Positions 7,624 through 18,011 of a stretch of 64,000 nt of DNA are shown in pieces. Source of the DNA: Candidatus Zhuqueibacterota bacterium (GTDB lineage Bacteria; Zhuqueibacterota; Zhuqueibacteria; Zhuqueibacterales; Zhuqueibacteraceae); contig JAKEEU010000250.1 in assembly GCA_022616415.1 (NCBI GenBank), positions 29,503-93,502 of the forward strand, in the 5' to 3' direction. The first letter of the stretch is position 1. Every line of letters begins with the position of its first letter. The position numbers and the translations under genes were made by a program. Below the pieces are notes generated by a model. The model was not told the DNA's origin and did not search any database. It saw nothing but the letters and a program-made list of their open reading frames with translations.

Positions 7624-10600
7624 ATGAAACTCTTGTCTCATCGCAAGCCGTTTGCGATTATTTTTGCTCTGACCCTGTTGGCCGGGGTTGGCGCGCAAAC
7701 ACAACCTCGATTTGTAGCCGGCAAAAATTCCGGGCGAGCCGGAACGCAGTATGTCGATCGGCAGGTGATCGTCAAACTCGCCGACAACGTGAACGCGAGC
7801 GCGATTGATGCCGTGCGAGGCAGCATGAATGCCAAAGCGCTTAAAAGGTTTTCGAGCATCGGCGCTGAGCTTTGGCAAATCTCCGACGAGACGGTTGAAG
7901 CGGCGATCGCGCGATATCGCCGGGATCCGCGCATCAAATATGTCGAGCCGAATTATCGGGTCGCACTGATCCAGCAGCGGATTGAGCGCTTTCCCAACGA
8001 TCCACGATTTGCGCAAATGTGGGGGCTTCACAATACGGGACAAACCGGCGGCACGAATGACGCCGATATCGATGCGCCCGAGGCGTGGGATATTGAAACC
8101 GGCAATGACGTGATCGTCGGTGTTATCGATACCGGCGTCGACTGGACGCACGAGGACCTCGCGCCAAACATTTGGGTCAATACCGGGGAAATTCCCAACA
8201 ATAGATTGGACGATGATGGCAACGGCTACATCGACGACGTTCGCGGGTGGGATTTCGTCAACAATGACAACGATCCCATGGATGATGAGGGGCACGGCTC
8301 GCACGTCTCCGGAACGATAGCCGCGGTGGGAAACAACGGCATCGGCACGGTTGGCGTTAGTTGGTCGGCCAAAATTATGCCGCTGAAATTTCTGGATGCA
8401 AACGGCGCTGGCACCACGGCCGGCGCGATTGAGGCGGTGGAATATGCCACCAGAATGCGCGCGCGCTTGACGAGCAATAGCTGGGGTAGCGGCGACTTTT
8501 CCCAAGCGTTGTACGATGCCATTGCCGCCGCGGGAAAAGCCGGCATTTTGTTCGTCGCCGCGGCCGGGAACGGCGGGTCAGATGGCATCGGCGATGATAA
8601 TGATCTCTTGCCGCACTACCCCTCCAATTATGATTTGGACAATATCATCGCCGTAGCAGCCACCGATCATAATGATCTCAAAGCCGTTTTCTCAAATTTC
8701 GGCGCCGCAACGGTTGATCTCGGCGCCCCGGGCGTGGATATTCTGAGCACGTTTCCGAGAAATACCTACGGCGCGATCAGCGGAACTTCCATGGCGACGC
8801 CGCATGTGTCTGGCGCGATCAGCTTGATATGGTCGCGGGTTCCCGGCCTGACCCACTTGCGCGTCAAAGAGTTGATCTTGCAGAACGTCGATCCCCTCAC
8901 TTCTTTGCAAGGCAGAACGGTAAGCGGGGGACGACTCAATGCCTTCAATGCTCTGCTATCGGCTGAACCGGATAGCATCGCCCCGGCGGCGGTAACCGAT
9001 TTGGCAACGGCCGACCCGAAATCGAATTTCATCACGCTGATTTGGACCGCGAGCGGAGATGACGGCGATTCCGGCAAGGCTGCGGCTTATGATATCCGCT
9101 ATTCGACCTCGCCGATCAATTCAGCCAATTTCGCTGCGGCGACCAGAGTTTCCGGCGCGCCGGCGCCCAGACCGGCAGGCGACTCGGAAAGCTTCGCCGT
9201 CGGCGGGCTGAATTTCAATACGACTTATTATTTTGCCCTCAAAGTTTTTGACGAGCAAGGCAATGCCTCGGAAGCTTCGAATTCGCCTTCCGGCACCACG
9301 CTTGGCATACCTGTGATTGCCGTCACGCCGGATTCTTTGGCCGACAGCCTGCTGACTGGCGCGCAATCGACACATACCCTGACCATCAGCAATACCGGCG
9401 AAGGCACACTCGATTTCAATATTGTGATCACCGGCGCGGACTCTTTGGCGGTGTCCGCCCAAATAAATTCTTTCGCGCTGAATCGAGCACGTCTGAAACC
9501 GGAAGCGGTGGAGCAGCAGGAATCTCATCGGACGCAATACGAGGCGTATAAGGATGGCGCGTCAGCCGGATTGTCTTCACCGGCTCAACCGGTCGCGAAT
9601 CCCAACATGCTGGAACTGTATCGCCGTTTTCTCGCGACGGTTGCCGATAGCGCGGTGATCTTCCATGATGATATGGAAAACGGCGTTAATGGATGGTCAC
9701 ACTACTCAACCCACGCGAACCGCATCGACCAATGGGCGCAAACGAAAAACCGCGCCAACAGCGGGACAACGAGCTGGCAGGTCACCCAACATGATGTCGA
9801 AGGCAGCGATGCGCTGCAATCTCCGCCCATCGACTTAACCGGATACGAGGACGCCACGCTGGCTTTCATGCACTGGCACAATTTTGATGACTGCGGCGAT
9901 CCGACGTTTGACCCGGATGGCGGCATCCTCGAAGTTTCCAGCGACGGCGGCGCGAGGTGGACGCAGATTTTTCCCGTCGGCGGTTATCCTTACATTTTGG
10001 ATAACACTTGCTCCAATCCACTCACGGGTTACCAAGCTTATTCCCACGACGGCGGCAATGGCAATGCCTTTATTCCGGCCATCTTTGACTTAACCCCGTA
10101 TGCCGGAAATGCAATTCTCCTGCGATGGCAAGCCGGCTGGGATTGCGGGAATTGCGCGCTCAACGAAGGCTGGTATGTCGATGATGTGACGGTCTATTCC
10201 TCCAGCTTTATCGGCTGGCTCTCCGCCAATCCCGATGCCGGAACCGTTGTCGCCGGCAACGGCATGGCCATAACCGTGAGCTTCGATGCCACCGGCTTGA
10301 ACGGCGGCGATTATACGGCCAACCTTGTAATTTCCAGCAACGATCCCCAGACCGCCAAGGTAAAGATTCCTGCGCGTTTGCACGTGACCGGAGCTCCGGA
10401 TATTGCGCTTTCGGATAACGCTTTTGATTTCGGCACTGTTCTCCTCGGCGACACCGTTGCCGCGAAGCTGACCATTGCCAATCCCGGCACCGATCTTTTG
10501 ACGGCAAACATCGTTTCCGATAACGGAGATTACACGGTCACCCCCGATCTTGTAAATTTGGCTCCCAAAAAGAGCGAGGTGGTTCTGGTTCGTTTCATTC

Positions 10601-13600
10601 CAAGCGCCGAAGGGGACATTTTTGGCGCATTGACGATCGCCACGAATGATCCCGATGAGCCGGAGGTGGTTGTTGCTTTGCGAGGCCGAGGCGTGCCGCC
10701 GCCGGAGATTGCAGTTGCTCCGGATTCGTTGCGCGACAATTTGCTGACCGGCCAGACTTCGCGGCACGTGCTGACGATTTCCAACACCGGCTTGAGCGAT
10801 CTGAATTTTGCCCTTTCAATCGAAAACGTCGCCGTGGCTTTTCCTCCAGAATTAGCTAAAAAGCGCTCGCAAAATTTAGTGGCGCAAGCGCGGAAATCAC
10901 AAGCAACGGCTGACAGCCAAGCGGCTGCTTTGCGCTTGACCTCGCGGCCTGAGCCACCCAAACAATGGAACAATCTCGTCAAGGCTCGTCCAACCAACGT
11001 GACGGTGACGAAGCCGCGCAAGAAAAATGCGGCGCATGCATTGCTTCCGGTTGTGATCGAGGATCCGGCCGGCGATGGCGGCGCCGTGGATGTCATCACC
11101 TTGCGCGGCCTCAGCATCGGCGACGCGCTGCAGATTGAAATGGAATTTGCCACCACGATCGTTCCAGCCGATTTTGGCGGCTATTTTTCCGTTGACATCG
11201 ATCAGAACCCGCGTACCGGCTTTCCCCCAACCTTCGGACTTCCTGGGCAAGATATTGGCGCGGAATATGAATTTAGTTTTTTCTCGCTCGATTTGGGCGT
11301 GGTTGATCTTTTTGATCTCAGAACCGGTGTGTATGTAGCCAGCTACGAAGTCGAAATTCAGCCCAATACTTTGCGCTTTTCCGCACTGCTGGCTGATCTT
11401 GGCAAAGACGACGGCAATATGGATGTTACAGGTGTGATCGGAAATGCATTTGGGCCGACGGATTGGTTTCCCGACCAAGGCCACGGCACGATCCGGGCCG
11501 GCGTTACATGGATTTCGGTCGCTCCCGATTCTGGCGTCGTTCCACCAGGCAGCAGCGTCGAAATCGAAGTCACCTTCGATGCCACTGGGTTGCAAGGCGG
11601 CGATTACACCGCCGACCTCGTCGTGATCAACAACGACCCCGATGAGAAAAGAACCATCGTCCCCGCACATCTGCAAGTGACCGGCGCCGCCGATATTGCC
11701 GCCGCCCAAGATACTTTGGATTTTGGCGAAGTTTTTTTGGGCGTCAGGAAGCCTTTGAAACTCGTGGTGCAAAATAAAGGAACGCTGGATCTGCTGATTT
11801 TGAGCGCCGTCACCGACCCCGCGGTTTACACGGTCTCTCCGGCTTTTGCCGGAGTCGACCCCGGCGAGCAAGAAGTGTTTACGGTGCGCTTCTTGCCCCA
11901 AGCGGCGACTGACTACCCGGGCACGCTGACTTTCACGAGCAACGATCCGGACGAGCCGGCGTACGTCGTTACGCTGTTGGGTCAAGGCGTCACGCCGCCG
12001 GATATCGAGGTCTCGCCGCTTTCATTCGCTTTCAATTTAAATGCCGGCGATAGCGCCATGGCCGCGATGACCATCGCCAACACGGGCGGCAGCACGCTCG
12101 ATTTTACGATTCGTGACGAGGAAGCCCCACGGGCCACGCCAACCGGCGGCCAAAAACTCTATTGGACTGAAGTGTTCACTTCGACGGCGGATTCCGTCCA
12201 GCGCAGCAATTTGGATGGGAGCGGCGTTGAAAAACTTTTTACCACCCCAAACGATCCTCTCGGCATTACGATAGATGTGCAGGGCGGACGAATCTATTGG
12301 GCGGAGTTTATAGACGGCAGCATTCGCTCGAGCCGCCTGGATGGCAGCGATAACAAAGTCCTCGTCTCCGGCCTGCTCGGTCCGGTTGACATCGCGCTTG
12401 ACCCGGCCGGCGGCAAAATGTACTGGACTGATTTCAATAGCGGAACCATTACTCGGGCCAATTTGGATGGGAGCGGCGTCACGATTATCGTGCAGAGCCT
12501 CGGTGCGGCTTCGAAAAACGTTCTGGGACCAAAGGATGAAGCGCCTGCCACCCGTACGCCAATCGTGCGCTCTGATGAAAACGCTTTAGCATTACTCGGT
12601 CCCTGGGGAATCGCTCTCGATTTGGCGCATGGCAAAGTGTATTGGGCCGAGCAAAGCGGCGATCGCATCGCGCGGGCGAATTTGGATGGCAGCAACTTGG
12701 AAACGATTATCGCGTCAGGGATCAATGGCCCGCGCGGCATCAAGCTCGACGTTGCGGCAGGAAAAATTTATTTCGTCGATAGTTTCAACGATGCGATCAA
12801 ACGCGCCAATTTGGATGGCGGCAGCGTTGAGACCATCCTGCAATTTGGCAGCGACAGGAATACGCTCGACCTCGAGCTTGACCTCAGCGCCAAGCAGTTT
12901 TATTGGTCGGACAACTCGGCGCACCTCATCCAACGGGCGAATTTCGACGGCAGCAATGTCACCTCGATTATCAGCAAACCGGCGGCGCCCGCGTTCGAAG
13001 GATTTTTTGGCGTGGGACTTTTGTCGGGGACGAATTGGCTGACGGAGAGGCCACGCAACGGCAGAATCCAAGCCGATTCAACGCTGGGCGTCGACCTCGA
13101 AGTGAACACCAAAGGCCTTGTCGATGGCGACTATAGCGCAACAGTTTTCATTGCCTCCAACGATCCGGATGAGCCGGAGATGCCGGTTCCAGTGACATTG
13201 CACGTGACCGGTGTGCCGGTGATCGCCGTATCAAGAGACACTTTGGATTACGGCGCGATTTTCATCGGCGCCTCCGGCATCGATACGCTGATCGTCTCCA
13301 ATGTGGGAACGGCTTTATTGTCCGTCACCGATATTTCTGCCGATCTGCCGGAATTTAAGGCGGACGCCACCAATTTCGATTTGGACCCGGAAGAACGGCA
13401 GGTCGTCGTGGTCACCTTTAAACCCGAGGCAGTACAAGAATTTTCCGGCCAATTGACCATCACGAGCAATGATTCGAAGCGACCCACCGTCGCTGTCGCC
13501 TTGCTCGGCAAAGGCGTGATACCGCCGGACATCGCCGTGGCGCCGGATTCATTGGATGAGAGCCTATTCACCGGCGAGACTTCGACGCAGATATTGACGA

Positions 13601-16600
13601 TCAGCAACAGCGGCGGCAGCGATTTGACGTTCGAGATTTCACCGGCGAAAGCCGCAACCGCGGCTTCGGTAAAGGCAAAAAATCTTGAAACTGCTTCAAT
13701 CGCCGCAAGCAAAAATACATTTTTCAAACGGCAGCAGGACTTGTCGCAGTTGCAACAAGAAATATCCGGCCAGATTCTTGCGCAGACCAGCTCTTACGGC
13801 GCAGCGGCGCAAACTTTGCCTAAAAAACTTGCCGGTGTCACTTCCGCGGCGGCGGATATTTTGCTGCTGACGACGACAACGGTGCAAGGTTCGGTGGAGC
13901 AAATTTTGAAAAACATGGGAAGGCCTTACGATTTTCTGCAGACGGAGGTTTTTACCGGAATTGATTTTTCGCCTTATAAAACTTTGATCGTCGCCTTAGA
14001 CGGGGGCCTTATATCTGAAGCGAGCGTCCAGGCCCTGGCCATCGCCGCAAGCAGCGGCAAAAAACTCATCATCCTTGGCGGGACGAGCGTCGATTCCTAT
14101 TACCGCGGGATGCAGGCTTATTTATTGTCTCACACCGGCCAGCAAGGTTGGGCGATTTCACAAACACCGCATTTGCGTGTCAGCGATCCCATGCATCCTT
14201 TATCTGCTGATTTGCCGCTTATTTATAATTACAACGATTTCTTTAGCGCTTATTATATGCTGCGGGTCAATGATCCCTCGGCTAAGGCGGCGGCAATCAA
14301 CGGTGACGGCCACCCGATCTTGCTTGACAAGGAGATCGACGATGGAATTTTGATTTACTTTACCAGTTCTCCGAATGACAGACTCTGGGGCAATGCTCCT
14401 GATTTTGCCATATTGGAAACAGTGATCGGCAATGCATTGGATTTTTCCGGACCGATTACCTGGCTCGCCGTCAATCCTGACTTCGGCATTGTTCCGGCGA
14501 ATGATTCGATAAATGTCGTCGTGGCCTTTGATGCCACCGGCTTGAAAGGCGGCGACTACTTTGCCAACCTCGTGATCTCCAGCAACGATCCGGATGAGGA
14601 CACGCTGAAGGTTCCCGCACATCTGCGCGTGACCGGCGCGCCGGTGATTGCAGTTTCGGATACGATATTGCCTTTTGGCGAAGTTTTCGTCGGCGTGACG
14701 GTTATAGACACGTTGATCGTCTCCAGCCGCGGAACGGACAGTTTAAATGTGAGCAGCATCGCGGTGGACAATACGGATTACAGCGTAAGACCAACAAGTT
14801 TTACGCTCGCGCCCGGAGAAAACAGAGCGGTTGAAGTGAGCTTCACGCCGCCAGCAACCGGCCAAAACAATGGCACTTTGACCATCTTGAGTAATGACAA
14901 GGTCACCCCGCAATTGCAGGTGACGCTTGCCGGCGAGGGCGTGGAGCCGCCGGTTATTTCGGTCACCCCGGCCGCTTTTGAATTTCGCGTCGATGCAGGC
15001 GATTCAGCGACAGCCTTGATGACGATCGCCAATACGGGTGGCAGCCCGCTCAATTTTAAAATTCGGGATGAAGAAGCGCCGCACACAACGGCGGCCAGCG
15101 ACCAGAAGCTTTATTGGACGGAATCATTGTCAGCGCCGGATACGCTGCATAGCAGCAATTTGGATGGAAGCAATGTGGAAAGGCTCTTCACCAACAACGG
15201 CGCGATGAGAGGAGTTGCCGTGGACGAAGCGAGCGGCCGCCTCTATTGGGCCGATCGCGGTGACACCACGATCCGGTCGAGCCGGCTCGATGGCAGCGAT
15301 GTCAAAGTGCTGCTCTCGGGTGTTGATGCGCTCGATCTTGCCATCGATCACGCCGGCGGCAAAATCTATTGGACCAATTTCAGCATCGGCGCGATCAACC
15401 AGGCCAATTTAGATGGTAGCGGCGTCAAAATCATCATTCAGCGCGCGCCGGGAGTTTCGGGAACGCGCTCGGAACCGGATGAAGAGATTGCTCAGGCGCC
15501 GGCAGTCAGGCCCGACGAGAACGCCGCCGTGTTAGGCGGCCCGTGGGGAATCGCGCTCGACTTGACGCATGGCAAAGTGTATTGGACCGAGCAAAACGGA
15601 AATCGCATCGGCCGGGCGAACCTGGATGGAAGTGGAGTTGAGACGGTTGTCGACTCCGTGCTCTTTGGCCCGCGCGGCATCAAGCTCGACGTCGCCGGCG
15701 GCAAAATATATTTTATCGATAGCTTCAACCGTGCGATCAAACGCGCCAATTTGGACGGCAGCCGGCTTGAGACTATCATCCCCTTCGCCGGCTCAAATCC
15801 GCTCGACCTCGAGCTTGACGTTGAGGCGCAGCAGTTCTATTGGACTGACAACGTGCTCAATCAAATCCAACGAGCGAATTTCGACGGCAGCAACGTCCAA
15901 GTCATTGTCAATTCCAATCGCGCCAACGGTCCTTTTGGAATCGCACTTTCGCTGGGAACGGGTTGGCTGACCGAAGGGCCAAGCAGCGGAACAATTGCTG
16001 CCGGTTCGAGCCAGGATATCGAGGTTAAAGTTGACACCGGCGCGCTGCCCATCGGCAATTATAGCGCCAATATTTTTGTCGAATCCAACGATCCCAAGAG
16101 CCAAGCGGTCACTGTACCGGTGAAATTGCAAGTCATAGCGGGTGATCTGCTCATCGCCATTGCCGATACGCTGCACGGCGTGCCGAATGAAACGGTTGAG
16201 GTGCCCGTCTTCCTGACGCTGAATGTGGACAGTCTCGCCGTTGCGGCGTTGGGCGCGACCATCAAAGCCACCAACAAGATTCTCACTTTTGTCGATTTCA
16301 CGCCGGGTCCGATTATTCCCGATGCGAGCCTCCGAGTTATTTCGCCAACTCCGGATAGCGTTCGGTTGGCTTTCCTTGCCTCCAGCGGCCAAAATATTAC
16401 GCAGAGCGGCTTGCTGGCCACGCTTCGGTTCCAAATTGCCAACAATGCGCCGGTCGGACAAACGGCGTTGCTTAATTTCAGCCTGCTCACGGCGGCGGAT
16501 TCGAGCGTCAAACCGTTATCTTTCTCTGCCGACAACGGCAGGCTCAAAGTCAATAAAGCGCCGGTGCTTTCAGGCCGGGTACAGTACGCTGGCACCGGCG

Positions 16601-17931
16601 CCGCGAAGCCGGCGGCGAACTTGACCGTCAAGCTAACGCAAAACGGCGCTTTGGTGCAAGAGACCAAAACCGATGCAGGTGGAAATTACGTGCTGGCTAA
16701 CATCATACCCGGCACTGACTACCGGGTGCAGGTCGGCCGGGCCAGCGGTGGAATCGGCGCCGCGATTACGCCCACTGATGCGCTGATGGCATTGCGGGCT
16801 TCGTTGAGTGGTGCGCAGAAACTCGCGGCCGACGTCGATGGCAATCTCGCGGTCGAGGCGAAAGATGCCATGATGATTTTCGACTTTTTCCTCGGGTTGA
16901 TTTCGCAATTCCCGGTCGAAGCGTGGCGGACGTTTCCGGCCAATTATAACATCGATGCCACATCTGACGCGTGGAAGATCGCGCCCGACGGCATTGATTA
17001 TCCAAGCTTGCGAACCGATATGTCGAACCAGAATTATCTCGCCGTGGTTCGCGGCGACGTGGATTTGGATTGGCCTCCTTCAGCCGCGGCCTCGAGCCAA
17101 CCGCTGGCAAGATTGGCGGGTTCGTCTTCGGGCAATTCCGAAGCGCCTCTACAATTCACTGCAACAAACGCTGTGATCGTTGCCGGCGCGAAGACAATGA
17201 CTTGGCAAGTTCGTCTCGATGGCGCGGTGCTGCAGCAAGGCATTTATGCCTTCGGCGGTGAGCTCCGTTACGATGCCTCGGCGCTGGAAGTCACGCAAGT
17301 GCGTTGGGGAAAGCTGGTTCCGGCGGAGGGGTTCCGATTGAATTATCGGATTCTGCCGGCGGAGAAATCCGAGACTGAAACGATAACCGGCCGACTGCGC
17401 TTTGGCGGTTTTTCCACTGCTGCGGCCGCGATTCGCGAAGCCGGCGTTCTGATTGAGATTGACGCGCAACTCCGCGCCGATCTCGCGGCCGGCGCCTCGC
17501 TGCCCATTCGGCTTTCGGAGGTTTCGGCGGCAGTGGGCGCTTCGCCAGGCTTGAGCAAGAGCAACGGCGCCGGTGGCGGCTTCACCAGCGCGACGATCGC
17601 CGTCATCGACGGCGCGGTGCAGGTTGTGGCCATACCCACGGACTTCGCGTTGCAGAACAACTATCCCAATCCCTTCAATCCGACAACGCGGATTCAGTAC
17701 CAGTTGCCGGAGGCCGCGATCGTGAAGTTGGAGATTTTCAACGCGCTCGGCCAAAGGGTGCGGACGTTGGTGAATGGCGGGCAACAGCCGGCGGGGTATT
17801 ACAATCTTGAATGGAACGGCCGCAATGAAACCGGCCACCTCTTGCCGAGCGGCTTGTACTTCTATCATTTGAAAGCCAAAGCCGCCTCGCGCGAATTTAC
17901 GAAAACGCACAAGATGTTGATGGTCAAATAA
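7624..17931 (+). CDS. Giant secreted S8 (subtilisin-like) protease mosaic with T9SS sorting tail, 3435 aa
   Basis: Signal peptide (about 1-25), then an inhibitor-like propeptide (about 35-115) and a subtilase domain with the full triad: Asp169 in VIDTGVD, His224 in EGHGSHVSG, Ser389 in SGTSMATPHVSG. After it come a fibronectin-III-like domain (about 450-565), a jelly-roll/MAM-like region (about 680-860), many choice-of-anchor-D/ASH-type repeats (phrases such as PDIALSDNAFDFGTV, ISSNDPD), a first LY/YWTD-type propeller (about 1510-1795), a Rossmann-like domain (about 2076-2280), a second propeller nearly copying the first (about 2490-2780), a cohesin-like domain (about 2840-2980), a carboxypeptidase-regulatory-like segment, a dockerin-like calcium loop (ADVDGNLAVEAKD, about 3065) and the T9SS C-terminal domain (YPNPFNPTT; about 3340-3435). 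Expected to be exported through T9SS and exposed on the surface. Catalytic residues are intact. Targets are unknown. Confidence 0.93.
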   Translation: MKLLSHRKPFAIIFALTLLAGVGAQTQPRFVAGKNSGRAGTQYVDRQVIVKLADNVNASAIDAVRGSMNAKALKRFSSIGAELWQISDETVEAAIARYRRDPRIKYVEPNYRVALIQQRIERFPNDPRFAQMWGLHNTGQTGGTNDADIDAPEAWDIETGNDVIVGVIDTGVDWTHEDLAPNIWVNTGEIPNNRLDDDGNGYIDDVRGWDFVNNDNDPMDDEGHGSHVSGTIAAVGNNGIGTVGVSWSAKIMPLKFLDANGAGTTAGAIEAVEYATRMRARLTSNSWGSGDFSQALYDAIAAAGKAGILFVAAAGNGGSDGIGDDNDLLPHYPSNYDLDNIIAVAATDHNDLKAVFSNFGAATVDLGAPGVDILSTFPRNTYGAISGTSMATPHVSGAISLIWSRVPGLTHLRVKELILQNVDPLTSLQGRTVSGGRLNAFNALLSAEPDSIAPAAVTDLATADPKSNFITLIWTASGDDGDSGKAAAYDIRYSTSPINSANFAAATRVSGAPAPRPAGDSESFAVGGLNFNTTYYFALKVFDEQGNASEASNSPSGTTLGIPVIAVTPDSLADSLLTGAQSTHTLTISNTGEGTLDFNIVITGADSLAVSAQINSFALNRARLKPEAVEQQESHRTQYEAYKDGASAGLSSPAQPVANPNMLELYRRFLATVADSAVIFHDDMENGVNGWSHYSTHANRIDQWAQTKNRANSGTTSWQVTQHDVEGSDALQSPPIDLTGYEDATLAFMHWHNFDDCGDPTFDPDGGILEVSSDGGARWTQIFPVGGYPYILDNTCSNPLTGYQAYSHDGGNGNAFIPAIFDLTPYAGNAILLRWQAGWDCGNCALNEGWYVDDVTVYSSSFIGWLSANPDAGTVVAGNGMAITVSFDATGLNGGDYTANLVISSNDPQTAKVKIPARLHVTGAPDIALSDNAFDFGTVLLGDTVAAKLTIANPGTDLLTANIVSDNGDYTVTPDLVNLAPKKSEVVLVRFIPSAEGDIFGALTIATNDPDEPEVVVALRGRGVPPPEIAVAPDSLRDNLLTGQTSRHVLTISNTGLSDLNFALSIENVAVAFPPELAKKRSQNLVAQARKSQATADSQAAALRLTSRPEPPKQWNNLVKARPTNVTVTKPRKKNAAHALLPVVIEDPAGDGGAVDVITLRGLSIGDALQIEMEFATTIVPADFGGYFSVDIDQNPRTGFPPTFGLPGQDIGAEYEFSFFSLDLGVVDLFDLRTGVYVASYEVEIQPNTLRFSALLADLGKDDGNMDVTGVIGNAFGPTDWFPDQGHGTIRAGVTWISVAPDSGVVPPGSSVEIEVTFDATGLQGGDYTADLVVINNDPDEKRTIVPAHLQVTGAADIAAAQDTLDFGEVFLGVRKPLKLVVQNKGTLDLLILSAVTDPAVYTVSPAFAGVDPGEQEVFTVRFLPQAATDYPGTLTFTSNDPDEPAYVVTLLGQGVTPPDIEVSPLSFAFNLNAGDSAMAAMTIANTGGSTLDFTIRDEEAPRATPTGGQKLYWTEVFTSTADSVQRSNLDGSGVEKLFTTPNDPLGITIDVQGGRIYWAEFIDGSIRSSRLDGSDNKVLVSGLLGPVDIALDPAGGKMYWTDFNSGTITRANLDGSGVTIIVQSLGAASKNVLGPKDEAPATRTPIVRSDENALALLGPWGIALDLAHGKVYWAEQSGDRIARANLDGSNLETIIASGINGPRGIKLDVAAGKIYFVDSFNDAIKRANLDGGSVETILQFGSDRNTLDLELDLSAKQFYWSDNSAHLIQRANFDGSNVTSIISKPAAPAFEGFFGVGLLSGTNWLTERPRNGRIQADSTLGVDLEVNTKGLVDGDYSATVFIASNDPDEPEMPVPVTLHVTGVPVIAVSRDTLDYGAIFIGASGIDTLIVSNVGTALLSVTDISADLPEFKADATNFDLDPEERQVVVVTFKPEAVQEFSGQLTITSNDSKRPTVAVALLGKGVIPPDIAVAPDSLDESLFTGETSTQILTISNSGGSDLTFEISPAKAATAASVKAKNLETASIAASKNTFFKRQQDLSQLQQEISGQILAQTSSYGAAAQTLPKKLAGVTSAAADILLLTTTTVQGSVEQILKNMGRPYDFLQTEVFTGIDFSPYKTLIVALDGGLISEASVQALAIAASSGKKLIILGGTSVDSYYRGMQAYLLSHTGQQGWAISQTPHLRVSDPMHPLSADLPLIYNYNDFFSAYYMLRVNDPSAKAAAINGDGHPILLDKEIDDGILIYFTSSPNDRLWGNAPDFAILETVIGNALDFSGPITWLAVNPDFGIVPANDSINVVVAFDATGLKGGDYFANLVISSNDPDEDTLKVPAHLRVTGAPVIAVSDTILPFGEVFVGVTVIDTLIVSSRGTDSLNVSSIAVDNTDYSVRPTSFTLAPGENRAVEVSFTPPATGQNNGTLTILSNDKVTPQLQVTLAGEGVEPPVISVTPAAFEFRVDAGDSATALMTIANTGGSPLNFKIRDEEAPHTTAASDQKLYWTESLSAPDTLHSSNLDGSNVERLFTNNGAMRGVAVDEASGRLYWADRGDTTIRSSRLDGSDVKVLLSGVDALDLAIDHAGGKIYWTNFSIGAINQANLDGSGVKIIIQRAPGVSGTRSEPDEEIAQAPAVRPDENAAVLGGPWGIALDLTHGKVYWTEQNGNRIGRANLDGSGVETVVDSVLFGPRGIKLDVAGGKIYFIDSFNRAIKRANLDGSRLETIIPFAGSNPLDLELDVEAQQFYWTDNVLNQIQRANFDGSNVQVIVNSNRANGPFGIALSLGTGWLTEGPSSGTIAAGSSQDIEVKVDTGALPIGNYSANIFVESNDPKSQAVTVPVKLQVIAGDLLIAIADTLHGVPNETVEVPVFLTLNVDSLAVAALGATIKATNKILTFVDFTPGPIIPDASLRVISPTPDSVRLAFLASSGQNITQSGLLATLRFQIANNAPVGQTALLNFSLLTAADSSVKPLSFSADNGRLKVNKAPVLSGRVQYAGTGAAKPAANLTVKLTQNGALVQETKTDAGGNYVLANIIPGTDYRVQVGRASGGIGAAITPTDALMALRASLSGAQKLAADVDGNLAVEAKDAMMIFDFFLGLISQFPVEAWRTFPANYNIDATSDAWKIAPDGIDYPSLRTDMSNQNYLAVVRGDVDLDWPPSAAASSQPLARLAGSSSGNSEAPLQFTATNAVIVAGAKTMTWQVRLDGAVLQQGIYAFGGELRYDASALEVTQVRWGKLVPAEGFRLNYRILPAEKSETETITGRLRFGGFSTAAAAIREAGVLIEIDAQLRADLAAGASLPIRLSEVSAAVGASPGLSKSNGAGGGFTSATIAVIDGAVQVVAIPTDFALQNNYPNPFNPTTRIQYQLPEAAIVKLEIFNALGQRVRTLVNGGQQPAGYYNLEWNGRNETGHLLPSGLYFYHLKAKAASREFTKTHKMLMVK

Positions 17932-18011
17932 GGGTCAAACATAAAACGTGAGGCGTAATGCGTAACTTCCGCTTTACGTCTTAGGTTTAAATTAAAGAGA
18001 GGGAGAAAACA
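17932..18011. repeat. Spacer with degenerate CGTAA-type repeats
   Basis: The 80-base gap between the two T9SS-tailed proteins contains several copies of a short word of the form CGTAA (AACGTGAGGCGTAATGCG, then CTTTACGTCTTA in inverted sense). The same vocabulary recurs at 21168-21200 and 23598-23708. The downstream gene's Shine-Dalgarno (GAGAGGGAG) is at its end. Confidence 0.4.

Noticed and set aside
7612..8505. Long minus-strand open frame of 297 codons opposite the subtilase domain
   Set aside because: It mirrors the plus-strand subtilase with intact catalytic motifs; the antisense translation is Arg/Ile-rich and low in plausible motifs. It arises from the codon bias of the real gene.
10897..11985. 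Minus-strand open frame of 362 codons
   Set aside because: Lies wholly opposite the ASH-type repeats of the giant protein and has no ribosome site or recognisable domain.
12150..15960. Regularly spaced similar DNA words that might suggest a CRISPR or tandem repeat array
   Set aside because: The periodicity comes from propeller blades and ASH-type repeats in one continuous reading frame; there are no constant repeats with unique spacers.
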